DNA of 35,846 bases, taken from positions 1 through 35,846 of the forward strand of contig CAZKDZ010000158.1 of assembly GCA_964551635.1 (NCBI GenBank), given 5' to 3'. The notes beneath the pieces are model-generated. The model did not search any database, was not told the DNA's origin, and saw only the letters and a program-made list of their open reading frames with translations. The DNA comes from JAAXHE01 sp964551635. GTDB lineage: Bacteria; Latescibacterota; UBA2968; GCA-2709665. The translations under genes were made by a program, and so were the position numbers. Of this stretch, positions 1 through 7,036 are shown piece by piece (positions within the stretch are counted from its first letter, which is position 1; each line of letters begins with the position of its first letter).

Positions 1-48
1 TACCTGACGCAACAACTGAACGCGGTGCTGCGGGCGATTCACAAGTAG
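1..48 (+). CDS. C-terminal tail of an unidentified protein (partial)
   Basis: Frame 1 is open from the window edge and ends in TAG at 46-48. It encodes 15 residues ending in LRAIHK. The fragment is too short to assign to a family. The next 280 bases hold no gene on this strand, so it is probably the last gene of an operon lying to the left. It is called only because the frame is open and a stop is followed by a clear spacer. Confidence 0.4.
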   Translation, partial: YLTQQLNAVLRAIHK

Positions 49-145
49 CTATAAGCTATCAGTTCTCAGCGGTCGGCCAAAGCAAAGAGCGAAAACCGTA
101 TCACGTGAAGTCAGCGCCATTGTGTGGACGACCGCGATGAGCGCA

Positions 146-252
146 GACCTCTCCCCCGGCCCCTCTCCTAAAGGAAAGGGGAGAAAAGCGAAATACCTTC
201 AAGTGGCGACGGTTCCCCCTTCCTTCAGGAAGGGGGTCAGGGGGTAGGTCCC
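146..252. repeat. Imperfect inverted-repeat element with two hairpins
   Basis: The left part (about 146-184) and the reverse complement of the right part (about 212-252) align closely. Both read GACCT, then a C-rich run, then a short palindrome. The right part contains a perfect 10-bp stem (215-224 with 227-236, 2-nt loop). The left part contains a weaker stem around CTCCTAAAGGAAAGGGGAG. C-rich paired palindromes like this are common in intergenic spacers of many GC-rich bacteria. It may be a small non-autonomous mobile element or a REP-like repeat. The rest of 49-330 shows nothing else. Confidence 0.5.
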
Positions 253-330
253 GCACGATGGCGCATCTCCCTCTTCGGGCGCCAGGAATGCAGTTCCAAA
301 GAGCCGAATCGCGAATCCAGAGCCCAACCC

Positions 331-489
331 ATGACAGCGACGCGATATATCTTTTTTTCGGACAATGTCCAACGCATGGTCTCATTCTACCGCGACGTGA
401 TGCGAATGACTGTCCTGATGCCGCCGGAATCGACGGACCACGACCCCGATGGCTGGGTCCGGCTGTCCAGCGGCGGGCCTGAAAAGTGA
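331..489 (+). pseudogene. Truncated VOC (glyoxalase-fold) protein fragment
   Basis: A 52-residue frame starts at ATG 331 and stops at TGA 487-489. It reads MTATRYIFFSDNVQRMVSFY followed by RDVMRM, which is the usual beta-alpha opening of a vicinal-oxygen-chelate domain. It continues to GWVRLSSGGPEK and stops about where such domains are half finished; a full domain is 110-130 residues. I see no good ribosome binding site. The complete VOC gene begins 27 bases later but is only distantly similar, so this is not a simple frameshift of it. It is most likely a decayed gene. A functional micro-protein is possible but unlikely. Confidence 0.55.
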
Positions 490-515
490 CAAATCAGGTT
501 TAGAAGGAGTATACG

Positions 516-932
516 ATGGAGGTTCGTGAAGTCGTCCCCTTTTTCGCGGTGAAAGACATGCAGAAATCACTGGCGTTCTACGTCGACGGGTTGGGCTTCA
601 AGATGGAGGGGAAGTGGGAGGACGAAGGCGCGATCAGATGGTGCATGCTGCGAATCGGCAAGGCGGCGGTAATGCTACAGGAATTCAGAACCGAAGGCCA
701 CGATTTGCGGCAGTTCAGCGAAAACAAAGGCGAAGGCGTCTCACTCTTCTTCTTCTGCGACGACGCCGTCGGGTACTATAGGCGCATCAGGTCTCACGGC
801 GTTGACGCTTCTGAACCTCAAGTCGGCAACAGAATGTGGGTTACTTCCGTTTCTGACCCCGACGGGTACAACCTGTCCTTCGAAAGCGCCACGGACGTGC
901 CTGAGGAGACGAGATTGTCGGACGTGGAATGA
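516..932 (+). CDS. VOC family (glyoxalase/bleomycin-resistance-like) protein
   Basis: This 138-residue protein has the size and pattern of a single vicinal-oxygen-chelate domain, made of two beta-alpha-beta-beta-beta modules. The first module opens with VREVVPFFAVKDMQKSLAFY and the second ends with DPDGYNLSFES, the usual C-terminal strand carrying a glutamate. Members include glyoxalase I, extradiol dioxygenases and antibiotic-binding proteins. The substrate cannot be told from sequence. The start at 516 is supported by an AGAAGGAG site six to seven bases upstream. The stop TGA (930-932) abuts an ATG at 933 in the next gene's frame, so the two may be co-transcribed. A broken VOC fragment lies just upstream. 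The family is clear; the function is not. Confidence 0.85.
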   Translation: MEVREVVPFFAVKDMQKSLAFYVDGLGFKMEGKWEDEGAIRWCMLRIGKAAVMLQEFRTEGHDLRQFSENKGEGVSLFFFCDDAVGYYRRIRSHGVDASEPQVGNRMWVTSVSDPDGYNLSFESATDVPEETRLSDVE

Positions 933-1013
933 ATGCAGACGTGTTTCCGACCGAATTCAGCATCCGAAGCTGCAACGTACGTAAAGAGAACCGGATTTAC
1001 ACGGGAGCGCCGG

Positions 1014-2252
1014 GTGACCGACGCGAAACTCGAAAAGAAGGCGAACCGGATCCAGGACGTCGTGGAGGACCACCTCGTCCAGGAACACGGAATGCTGCCC
1101 ATGCTCGTGCACGCCTGCGATTATCAGTTGCCGACGGAGCAGGACTATCGCGGCGCGTACCGCCACAGGCACCTGCAAGGAAAGACGGAGGCAGACGTGG
1201 GGATGCCTCCGATGCACGTCTGGCGGGCCTGGGAGAATACCCCCACGGACACCGCCTGGTATCTCGGCGCTATGAGCTTCCGGTACCGGTGCGATGGCGA
1301 TTCTCGCGTTCTGGCAATCTGCCGCCGCACCTTCGGGGCGCTCAGGTACATCCATGGTCTCGGGGTGGAGAGAGGCGAACGGGGATACATGTGCAAGCCC
1401 TATGGCGGTGTGTACAGCAACCAGTCGTCCGGCGACCAGGTTCAGTGCATCCTGGTGGGTCTGGCCGCGTACCGGCCGATTGCGCCACCCGAAGATCTCG
1501 CCGCTATCGACGAGATTCTCGTGGACATGGCCGATTTCGACATCCGGTGGAATTATGTCTCGCCGCACGGATACTTTGGATACACTCATGAGTCGCTTGT
1601 GGAATCCATTCTGGGCGAGAACTGGATCAATGCCACGTGGTCCTATGCCATCATCCATACGCCGCTGCTCTACCTGGCCTGGCGGGCCACGGGAGATCCG
1701 AAATATCTTCTGGAGATCGAGAGGTGGTACGAGGCCTGCAATACCGGCGTCCGATTCGAGCGCCCCACGGGAAAGCTCACCGGCGGTATCGGCTGGCGCG
1801 CGCTGTACCTCCCGGCGCTGCTGATGGGGTTCGACCCGGGAAACCACGAACTCTGGCGCGGCCTGATGCTGCAGAACTACGATACGGTCCGGTCCGGCAT
1901 TCTGCCCAACGGGACGCAGGCATACCGGTGGACTTTCGATGTGGCAAGCGGCGAACGGGAAATCCTCCCCGCCGCGTTGTGGGGAGCGGGCCCGGCCACG
2001 ACCGGCAGGTCGGGCATCTTCGCCAGGGCCTGCGTCGCGGCGCAGCCATGGTTCCCCGACGAGGGCATGGCGTCCAGCGCAGGACACATTCTGGAAAACC
2101 TGGATCTGGATACCTTTCGGTTTATCATGCCGTTGGAAGAAGGACAGGCTGTGCCGCCTGAATGGGTCGTAGAGACAAGGCTGCTGGATATGGACAGCCT
2201 GACCGGCTGGCTGTGGGGATACTGGGAGGGGAAGTGGCGAGGGTACTGGTAG
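1014..2252 (+). CDS. Conserved protein of unknown function, probable alpha-helical (six-hairpin-like) barrel
   Basis: I do not recognise a named family. The protein is 412 residues from GTG 1014, which has GGGAG six bases upstream. An ATG at 933 in the same frame would add 27 low-complexity-looking residues, so I prefer 1014. The sequence is rich in aromatic and helix-forming residues (NWINATWSYAIIHTPLLYLA, RALYLPALLMGF) with repeated Trp/Tyr helices. This resembles the (alpha/alpha)6 fold of many glycosidases, lyases and epimerases. There is no signal peptide or membrane segment. It lies between a VOC gene and a GH42-like gene on the same strand, so a role in carbohydrate or uronate breakdown is a fair guess. 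That guess rests on context only. Confidence 0.75.
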   Translation: MTDAKLEKKANRIQDVVEDHLVQEHGMLPMLVHACDYQLPTEQDYRGAYRHRHLQGKTEADVGMPPMHVWRAWENTPTDTAWYLGAMSFRYRCDGDSRVLAICRRTFGALRYIHGLGVERGERGYMCKPYGGVYSNQSSGDQVQCILVGLAAYRPIAPPEDLAAIDEILVDMADFDIRWNYVSPHGYFGYTHESLVESILGENWINATWSYAIIHTPLLYLAWRATGDPKYLLEIERWYEACNTGVRFERPTGKLTGGIGWRALYLPALLMGFDPGNHELWRGLMLQNYDTVRSGILPNGTQAYRWTFDVASGEREILPAALWGAGPATTGRSGIFARACVAAQPWFPDEGMASSAGHILENLDLDTFRFIMPLEEGQAVPPEWVVETRLLDMDSLTGWLWGYWEGKWRGYW

Positions 2253-2374
2253 GCGAATTGGAGATCTACCGGGCGAATTCGCTGTCACGAAACGGGCAAA
2301 TCCGCAAAATGAGTACGGTCACGGGCCAGCCTGCAGGAGCAAGTTAAATACCGATATTAACACGGGAGGATTCA

Positions 2375-4477
2375 ATGAAAAAGCGGAAGATTCAGCGGAT
2401 CGCTTTCCTGCAGGACTATCGGAACCGGCCGGAATCCCTTGTGGACGAGATTCCGGAAGTAGCGGAGCTGGGCTACCACGAGGTTACCGTGGCGGCTGTA
2501 ATCGGCCACGAAGCAGCCGTAGAAGAGGTGGCCGGGAGAGCAGCGGAATACGGCCTCGAGGTCTCCACGTTCACCGGATTCATGAAATACGCCTACCAGC
2601 ACCTGGCCGAGCACCCCGAACAGAAAGCCGTTTTCAGCAAGGATGCTGACCACGAGGAACTGGGTAACCTGCCGGCCGTATGGGGATGTCCGTACAACCA
2701 GGTGTTTCAGAAGCGATATATGGACTTTCTGGAACGATTGGGCGGTATCCCGAATCTCACGGAAGTCTGGGTAAACGACGAAGCGTATTTCGGCAGAGAC
2801 GTGGATCTGATCGCGTGCTATTGCCGGACCTGCCAGGAAGACTGGGACCGCGAGTTCGGAGGGAGGATCCCGATGCCGCCGTTCAGAGACCCGGAGGAAA
2901 AAGCGCGCCTGGTCAACTGGCGCTTCAGGCGCTGGAACGAAGTGCACGGGAAGATGAAGACAGCCCTGAACAGTGATCACAGGGTCCGCGCGGTATTTCA
3001 GAGCGGGCCGCATCCATTCTGGGACATCAACCCCTGGGTCTGCGGCATGGACATCGACGGCATGGTCGAGGCCATAGACGGTCTGGCCGTGGATGCCTAC
3101 TATACCTGCGTGTTGCCGGCCGTGGGCAGCGGGCTGTTCACGCCCCCTGAAATCTTCCTGAGCGAGTGCTGCCGATTCATCCAGGGAATGACGCTTGGAG
3201 AGGACAAGGTTAGCGTGATGCTGGCCCAGGGCATGTCGCATCCGGAATTTCACCGGCCGCTGGACGAGCGGGACGGATGGTGGCAGGCTGTGGTCCCGCC
3301 GGCACTCGGCGTGGATCGCGTGACGACCTATACGTACCGGCTCCAGCGGGTGTCTCCGATGCACCGGACCTTCCAGGAAGCGTTTCGGCTCGACCCGTTC
3401 TTCGAGCGCACCGAGCCCGTGGTTTCCGTTGCCGTGGTGGACAGCCTGGAAACGCAGTGTTGCGACGAAACGTTGCCCGCGCGGGGCCGTGAGAACTGGC
3501 GCATGAACCGGTTGTTTTCCACAGGACAGATGGCCGCACACAACGGTCTTTCCCACGGGTATCTGCCATCGTCAAAACTGCTTCCCGAGTACCTCGATCG
3601 ATATCCGGTGGTCGTGCTGCCCAATGCCTCGTGCCTTTCCTTCCGCCAAAGAGATGAACTCCTGGCATATGTGCACGGCGGCGGTACGCTGGTGGCGATG
3701 GGAGAGACGGCTACGAGGGACGAAAGGGGACACCCGTCAGACGGGTTGTTTCTCAGCGAAGCATTCGGGATTTCGTCGTGTACGCCCGGAGGGAATAGTC
3801 GAATCTTTGAGGCTGAACGCGACCACGAGGCGTTTGACAACCTCCCGTGGCCGGATGAACGAACCGCGTGGGACCCATGGAAGGGCGGGAACCATCCGGT
3901 TCTCGGGCTGGATCTCACGGTCGAGGTGGAAACGGCGGGCGGGACGGACGTGCTGGCGGTGTTCGAGGAAGAGGGTTCCCCGAATTCCAGCCCGGCAATG
4001 ACGTTGAAACGTCTGCGCAGGGGCAACGGCGTCTTCGTGGCGGGGATCCCGTCCCGGTGGGTGGATCTCAGGCCGGCGGGCACCAACGTCCTCAGCTTTT
4101 CCCGCCAGGTGGTGGCGCAACTGATCCTTTCGCTCGTGGGAGACCGGCTGCCGGTGGTCGCAAAGGGCTTTCCGCCGAGGGTTCCGCTTCAGGAAGTCAG
4201 GCCGCTGGACATCCGCTGGAAACCGACTATGGAGATCATGCCTTCGATGGGAGAGGACCTGATCCTGGTGACGGTGCCGTCGTATTTCAGAGAGCCCGGC
4301 GCGTTCCGGATCGAGGCCCGGCTGCCGGAAGGCAGGCGTTGCGCGGAGGTGCGGGAACTGGTGTCGGACCAGCCGGTGGCGGACGTCAGACACGACGGAA
4401 GGGCGGTGGAAATCGACGTCAACCTCACCACAGAGGACTTCCTGAAGGTATTCGCCTTCTCCCTCACGAATGAGTAA
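2375..4477 (+). CDS. GH42-like protein with beta-galactosidase trimerisation-type (GATase-like) domain
   Basis: This 700-residue protein starts at ATG 2375 behind GGGAGGA. Residues 1-340 look like a TIM-barrel glycoside hydrolase, residues about 350-570 like the glutamine-amidotransferase-like trimerisation domain of GH42 enzymes (PEYLDRYPVVVLPNASCLSF, then GGGTLVAMGE), and the rest like a beta-rich tail. Asn-Asp-Glu at 134-136 matches the usual acid/base position. The cluster CYCRTC at 148-153 could bind a metal. I do not find the canonical GH42 nucleophile; the conserved Glu of QGMSHPE (285-291) is a candidate. No signal peptide is seen, so it is probably cytoplasmic. A paralogue sits at 11371-13392 with the same NDE, CYCxxC and QGxxxPE motifs. 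The substrate is unknown, and true hydrolase activity is not certain. Confidence 0.75.
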   Translation: MKKRKIQRIAFLQDYRNRPESLVDEIPEVAELGYHEVTVAAVIGHEAAVEEVAGRAAEYGLEVSTFTGFMKYAYQHLAEHPEQKAVFSKDADHEELGNLPAVWGCPYNQVFQKRYMDFLERLGGIPNLTEVWVNDEAYFGRDVDLIACYCRTCQEDWDREFGGRIPMPPFRDPEEKARLVNWRFRRWNEVHGKMKTALNSDHRVRAVFQSGPHPFWDINPWVCGMDIDGMVEAIDGLAVDAYYTCVLPAVGSGLFTPPEIFLSECCRFIQGMTLGEDKVSVMLAQGMSHPEFHRPLDERDGWWQAVVPPALGVDRVTTYTYRLQRVSPMHRTFQEAFRLDPFFERTEPVVSVAVVDSLETQCCDETLPARGRENWRMNRLFSTGQMAAHNGLSHGYLPSSKLLPEYLDRYPVVVLPNASCLSFRQRDELLAYVHGGGTLVAMGETATRDERGHPSDGLFLSEAFGISSCTPGGNSRIFEAERDHEAFDNLPWPDERTAWDPWKGGNHPVLGLDLTVEVETAGGTDVLAVFEEEGSPNSSPAMTLKRLRRGNGVFVAGIPSRWVDLRPAGTNVLSFSRQVVAQLILSLVGDRLPVVAKGFPPRVPLQEVRPLDIRWKPTMEIMPSMGEDLILVTVPSYFREPGAFRIEARLPEGRRCAEVRELVSDQPVADVRHDGRAVEIDVNLTTEDFLKVFAFSLTNE

Positions 4478-4488
4478 TCGGCCGGCTG

Positions 4489-4503
4489 TGGCCGCGACGG
4501 CCA
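4489..4503. other. Short hairpin between convergent genes
   Basis: TGGCCG and CGGCCA form a perfect 6-bp stem around a CGA loop, 11 bases after the GH42-like stop and 22 bases beyond the end of the convergent DoxX gene. There is no T-run on either side, so it is at best a weak bidirectional terminator. Confidence 0.3.
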
Positions 4504-4525
4504 ACTCGGGAAGTCTATACGGACA

Positions 4526-4960
4526 TCAGGAGCGATTGATCCGCGACCTGATACAGGCGTCCACACCGTACTTTCCAGAGCCCGCCAGCAGGAACATCAC
4601 CGAGATGGACAGGTAAAGCAGCGCCATCTCTTTCACGCCGAACGGATCGGCCGCGTGAACGCCGAACGCGGCCACCAGCATCGTGAATCCCATCAAGGCC
4701 GTGCCCGGCCGGGTCAGCAGTCCCAGCGCCAGCATCAACCCGCCCCCGAACTCCCCGAACGCGGCCGCCCAGGCGAAAAACTCGGGGAACGGAAATCCCA
4801 GCTTGGCCGTGCCGGCCACGAGTCCATCCGAAGGCGGGAACTTCCCGATGCCGTGCCCGAATGCCATGCTCAGCCCGGCAATGACCCTCAGAATCGCCAG
4901 TCCCAGATTCGCCTTGTCGGAATCGATCTCCGCACCACCGAATAATAGCTCCTTGTACAT
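4526..4960 (-). CDS. DoxX family membrane protein
   Basis: This is a 144-residue protein with four hydrophobic segments. It carries the DoxX hallmarks: LAILRVIAGLSMAFGHGIGK in the first helix, then FFAWAAAFGEFGGGLMLALG, LLTRPGTALMGFTMLVAAFG, and a last helix with ALLYLSISVMFLLAG. DoxX proteins sit in the inner membrane and are linked to thiol/redox stress or to terminal oxidase partners; the precise role here is unknown. The start at 4960 (MYKELLF) is chosen because GGGAGAG lies a few bases upstream. A longer frame from 5005 lacks such a site. It is convergent with the GH42-like gene and has no obvious operon partner. A palindrome 32-54 bases upstream may be an operator. Confidence 0.85.
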   Translation of the reverse strand: MYKELLFGGAEIDSDKANLGLAILRVIAGLSMAFGHGIGKFPPSDGLVAGTAKLGFPFPEFFAWAAAFGEFGGGLMLALGLLTRPGTALMGFTMLVAAFGVHAADPFGVKEMALLYLSISVMFLLAGSGKYGVDACIRSRINRS

Positions 4961-4991
4961 ACGTCTCTCCCTGTTGTTGGTTGAATCATCT

Positions 4992-5014
4992 TGTGAGTGA
5001 ATCACATCTGTGAT
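4992..5014. promoter_or_regulatory. Candidate operator upstream of the DoxX gene
   Basis: ATCACATCTGTGAT (5001-5014) has perfect 6-bp arms. It overlaps a second pair, TGTGA and TCACA, separated by five bases (4992-5006). These half-sites resemble those of CRP/FNR-type regulators, although the spacing is one base short of the usual six. It lies 32-54 bases upstream of the DoxX start codon on the minus strand. Confidence 0.3.
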
Positions 5015-5442
5015 ACTGACATTGAAACCGGCCGATCTGTCGTGACACTCGCTGGGCCCGGACAGTGACAGCCAATCATCCGGGTCGTCAAGGTTTCAAC
5101 TGGCCTCCGCCACCACGCCAGTCGCAATTCAAAAGACGGAATTGAACGCACAAGCCCGTATGACAGGGCAATCACTCCCCCCTTGAGGGGGAGTCGCAGA
5201 AGCCAAGCCGGTCCCCTGAGCACTCGCCCTGCTTGTGCTGAGCCTGTCGAAGCAAGCCTGCCTGCATTGAGCTTGTCGAAATGTCGAAGGCCTCGCCCTG
5301 AGCCGTTGTCCTGAGCCTGCCGAAGGATTGTTGAAGGGTCCGGCGATGGCTGATGCGGTGGGGGAGGTGTTCAACGCGATTCCGAATGCAAGCAGCGAGA
5401 AAAATGCGTAGAAGCCTTACCGTACGACCCTGATCGCTTTTT
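5015..5442. repeat. Repeat-rich spacer with a hairpin and degenerate CTGAGCCTGTCGAAG copies
   Basis: No gene is supported in these 428 bases. A perfect 8-bp stem ACTCCCCC/GGGGGAGT with a 5-base loop lies at 5174-5194. At about 5238-5326 a unit close to CTGAGCCTGTCGAAG occurs about three times (near 5238, 5267 and 5311), with partial copies between. This unit is common in intergenic DNA of many environmental bacteria. A 22-codon frame at 5346-5411 reads MADAVGEVFNAIPNASSEKN and faintly resembles the C-terminus of molybdenum hydroxylase large subunits. It could be gene debris, but I do not call it. Confidence 0.45.
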
Positions 5443-6189
5443 CTAATCAACAAGTGGACGAAAGTCGTCGCTCGACATCGGTTTGTGCGTGTCCCAACGT
5501 CCACTCATTTCAATCAGAACCCGCTGCTTCGCGGGCGCAGGAAGCGGATTCACGCGAACCACCCTTGCGCGATAGTTTCCAGGCGACTCAGCCGTCGCCT
5601 TAACCAAATCCTCCAAGAGATAACGAGGCGCCCACCCGATCATGTGGTAGTCCTCAGTCTGGATCTGGACGGCGAAACCGGTTTCCGGATTCGTCAGCTC
5701 GAGCGTTACGTAAAGCTGTTCGCCGGCGTCAAGGCGCTCGATTCGCTTCTGCGCTGATTCATTGACGTGCCGCCAGCCGTGCAGAAAGAACCGGCAGACG
5801 AAACTCCCGTCTCTGTCCTTTTCGAGTTTGGGAAAAACCTCGTAGGTATCTGTCACTCTTGAGCCGCCGCTCGTCGACAAGATCTCAATGGGGTCGGCAC
5901 CCTCACGCAGGTCGAGATAACTGAGATAGTCGGCCAAATCCGGTCGCGCCCGGTTGATGACCCGGTTTTGAAAGAGCGGAAAGAGTCTCGATGAATCGTA
6001 TCTTTCTTCCAGGTTAGGAAACTCGAGAAGCTTTGGAAACCCGGCTTCTGCCTGCGCCCGTTTCGCCCCTCTGATGTAACGGAAACGATACAACGGCCGT
6101 TTGGTGTCGGCATCCAGTCGCCCCACGGGGAACCATTGTCCGCTCCTTCCTTTGTCGCGCCACGCCAGGTATAAAGTTCTAATGCTCAT
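5443..6189 (-). CDS. HIRAN-domain protein
   Basis: This protein has 248 residues from ATG 6189; a frame from 6219 adds ten residues, and neither start has a strong ribosome binding site. The C-terminal half, about residues 120-200, reads FLHGWRHV, then IERLDAGEQLYVTLELTNPE, then AVQIQTEDYHMIGWAPRYLL. This is the pattern of a HIRAN domain (HIP116/Rad5 N-terminal type), a beta-barrel fold that binds DNA ends in eukaryotic helicases. In bacteria HIRAN often stands alone or is fused to nucleases or helicases. The N-terminal half (YLAWRDKGRSGQWFPVGRL, then FPLFQNRVINRARPDLADYL) recalls the N-terminal part of HipA-like proteins. There is no partner gene nearby. DNA binding is inference from the family. 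Confidence 0.65.
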   Translation of the reverse strand: MSIRTLYLAWRDKGRSGQWFPVGRLDADTKRPLYRFRYIRGAKRAQAEAGFPKLLEFPNLEERYDSSRLFPLFQNRVINRARPDLADYLSYLDLREGADPIEILSTSGGSRVTDTYEVFPKLEKDRDGSFVCRFFLHGWRHVNESAQKRIERLDAGEQLYVTLELTNPETGFAVQIQTEDYHMIGWAPRYLLEDLVKATAESPGNYRARVVRVNPLPAPAKQRVLIEMSGRWDTHKPMSSDDFRPLVD

Positions 6190-6458
6190 CGTCTTAATAC
6201 TGACCTGACAGAGTCGCAATGTTGTTCGGCATCAGCGAATCGTCGAATTCTGTGGCTGGATGTGACATTCAATTCTTGGAATTCAGGCTATCGTACAGTT
6301 ACACTACTGTCCACGTTAGTTCGTAAGAGACGATCTTGGATGCGTAAGTACCTGGTTTTCTTGAAAGTCGTTTCGACTTGCCAGTACAGGTCTCCCTCAT
6401 TTGGCCACGGCTGTCCGAGTCAGAAACCGGTTTGGGACCGGTGTGATTGGCGTTCCCG

Positions 6459-6606
6459 GGAGCGAGGGCATCCTGCCCTCGACATCGGATAACTCGTCGC
6501 ATAAGGTGTTTTCCCTGAACCGGTGTCGGATTGAATGGACCCGTCAATCTCTCGACGCGAATAGTAGTAGGTGACGCGAAGTTCGAGGGCAGGATGCCCT
6601 CGCTCC
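6459..6606. repeat. Inverted-repeat element with self-palindromic 24-bp ends
   Basis: Positions 6459-6482 and 6583-6606 are exact reverse complements of each other over 24 bases. Each end contains its own hairpin, CGAGGGCA/TGCCCTCG with a 3-base loop. About 100 bases of AT-richer DNA lie between them. No gene is inside. The structure fits a small non-autonomous element or a paired REP-type repeat. Confidence 0.55.
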
Positions 6607-6660
6607 GGTTGCAGGTGGATCATGTCGTGATAGAGGTTGGAAAAGACGATTTTGTACACG

Positions 6661-6693
6661 TGTGGTAAAGTTGTATGTCTCATGTGCTAAAGT
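6661..6693 (+). promoter_or_regulatory. Tandem direct repeat TGTGNTAAAGT, candidate operator
   Basis: TGTGGTAAAGT (6661-6671) and TGTGCTAAAGT (6683-6693) match at 10 of 11 bases. Their starts are 22 bases apart, about two helical turns, as expected for tandem sites of one regulator. They lie about 345 bases before the enolase-superfamily start, so the target is uncertain. Confidence 0.25.
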
Positions 6694-7036
6694 GCGCTGG
6701 CGCAGAATCGGCGCTCCGCCGCGTTGTCAATCGTGTTGCCCTTCGGTCGCTATAAGGTTACCTTACGCATACTAAAATCCCGCAGACGCAACCCGGTATC
6801 AACGGGTTCAATGACGCCCCGGCCCCCAATTCCTTCCGACAAAACCGAAACCCACGACTGTGAACGGTTCGGTACACTGCTGTTCGACCCGCGGGGATCC
6901 CGCGCCAATCTAAGCCACCGGCGTTCAAAGTATAGTCCAAAACGATCCGAAATGCAAGATCGGCCCTATCCCATGAGTCTGGAGGCCACCTTCCCCGTCG
7001 AACGGGCTATCGACAGCATCTTAAGGAGATGAACCT

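Larger units (their letters stand above)
6190..7036. other. Long intergenic region upstream of the enolase-superfamily gene
   Basis: These 847 bases lie between the divergent HIRAN and enolase-superfamily genes. They contain the inverted-repeat element at 6459-6606, the tandem TGTGNTAAAGT repeat at 6661-6693 and a short palindrome AAGGTTACCTT near 6754-6764. Open frames are present on both strands, but none has a ribosome binding site or a recognisable domain. A clean sigma-70 promoter was not found. Confidence 0.4.

Noticed and set aside
957..2288. 443-residue minus-strand open frame
   Set aside because: It lies wholly opposite the plus-strand gene at 1014-2252, has no domain or ribosome binding site, and is a codon-bias shadow in GC-rich DNA.
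2372..3556. 394-residue minus-strand open frame
   Set aside because: Antisense to the GH42-like gene, rich in His, Arg and Pro without any recognisable fold.
5217..5330. Possible CRISPR array
   Set aside because: The repeats are short, degenerate and irregularly spaced, with no Cas genes in the window.
6724..7032. 102-residue plus-strand frame before the enolase-superfamily gene
   Set aside because: No ribosome binding site, no domain and Arg/Ser/Pro-rich content.
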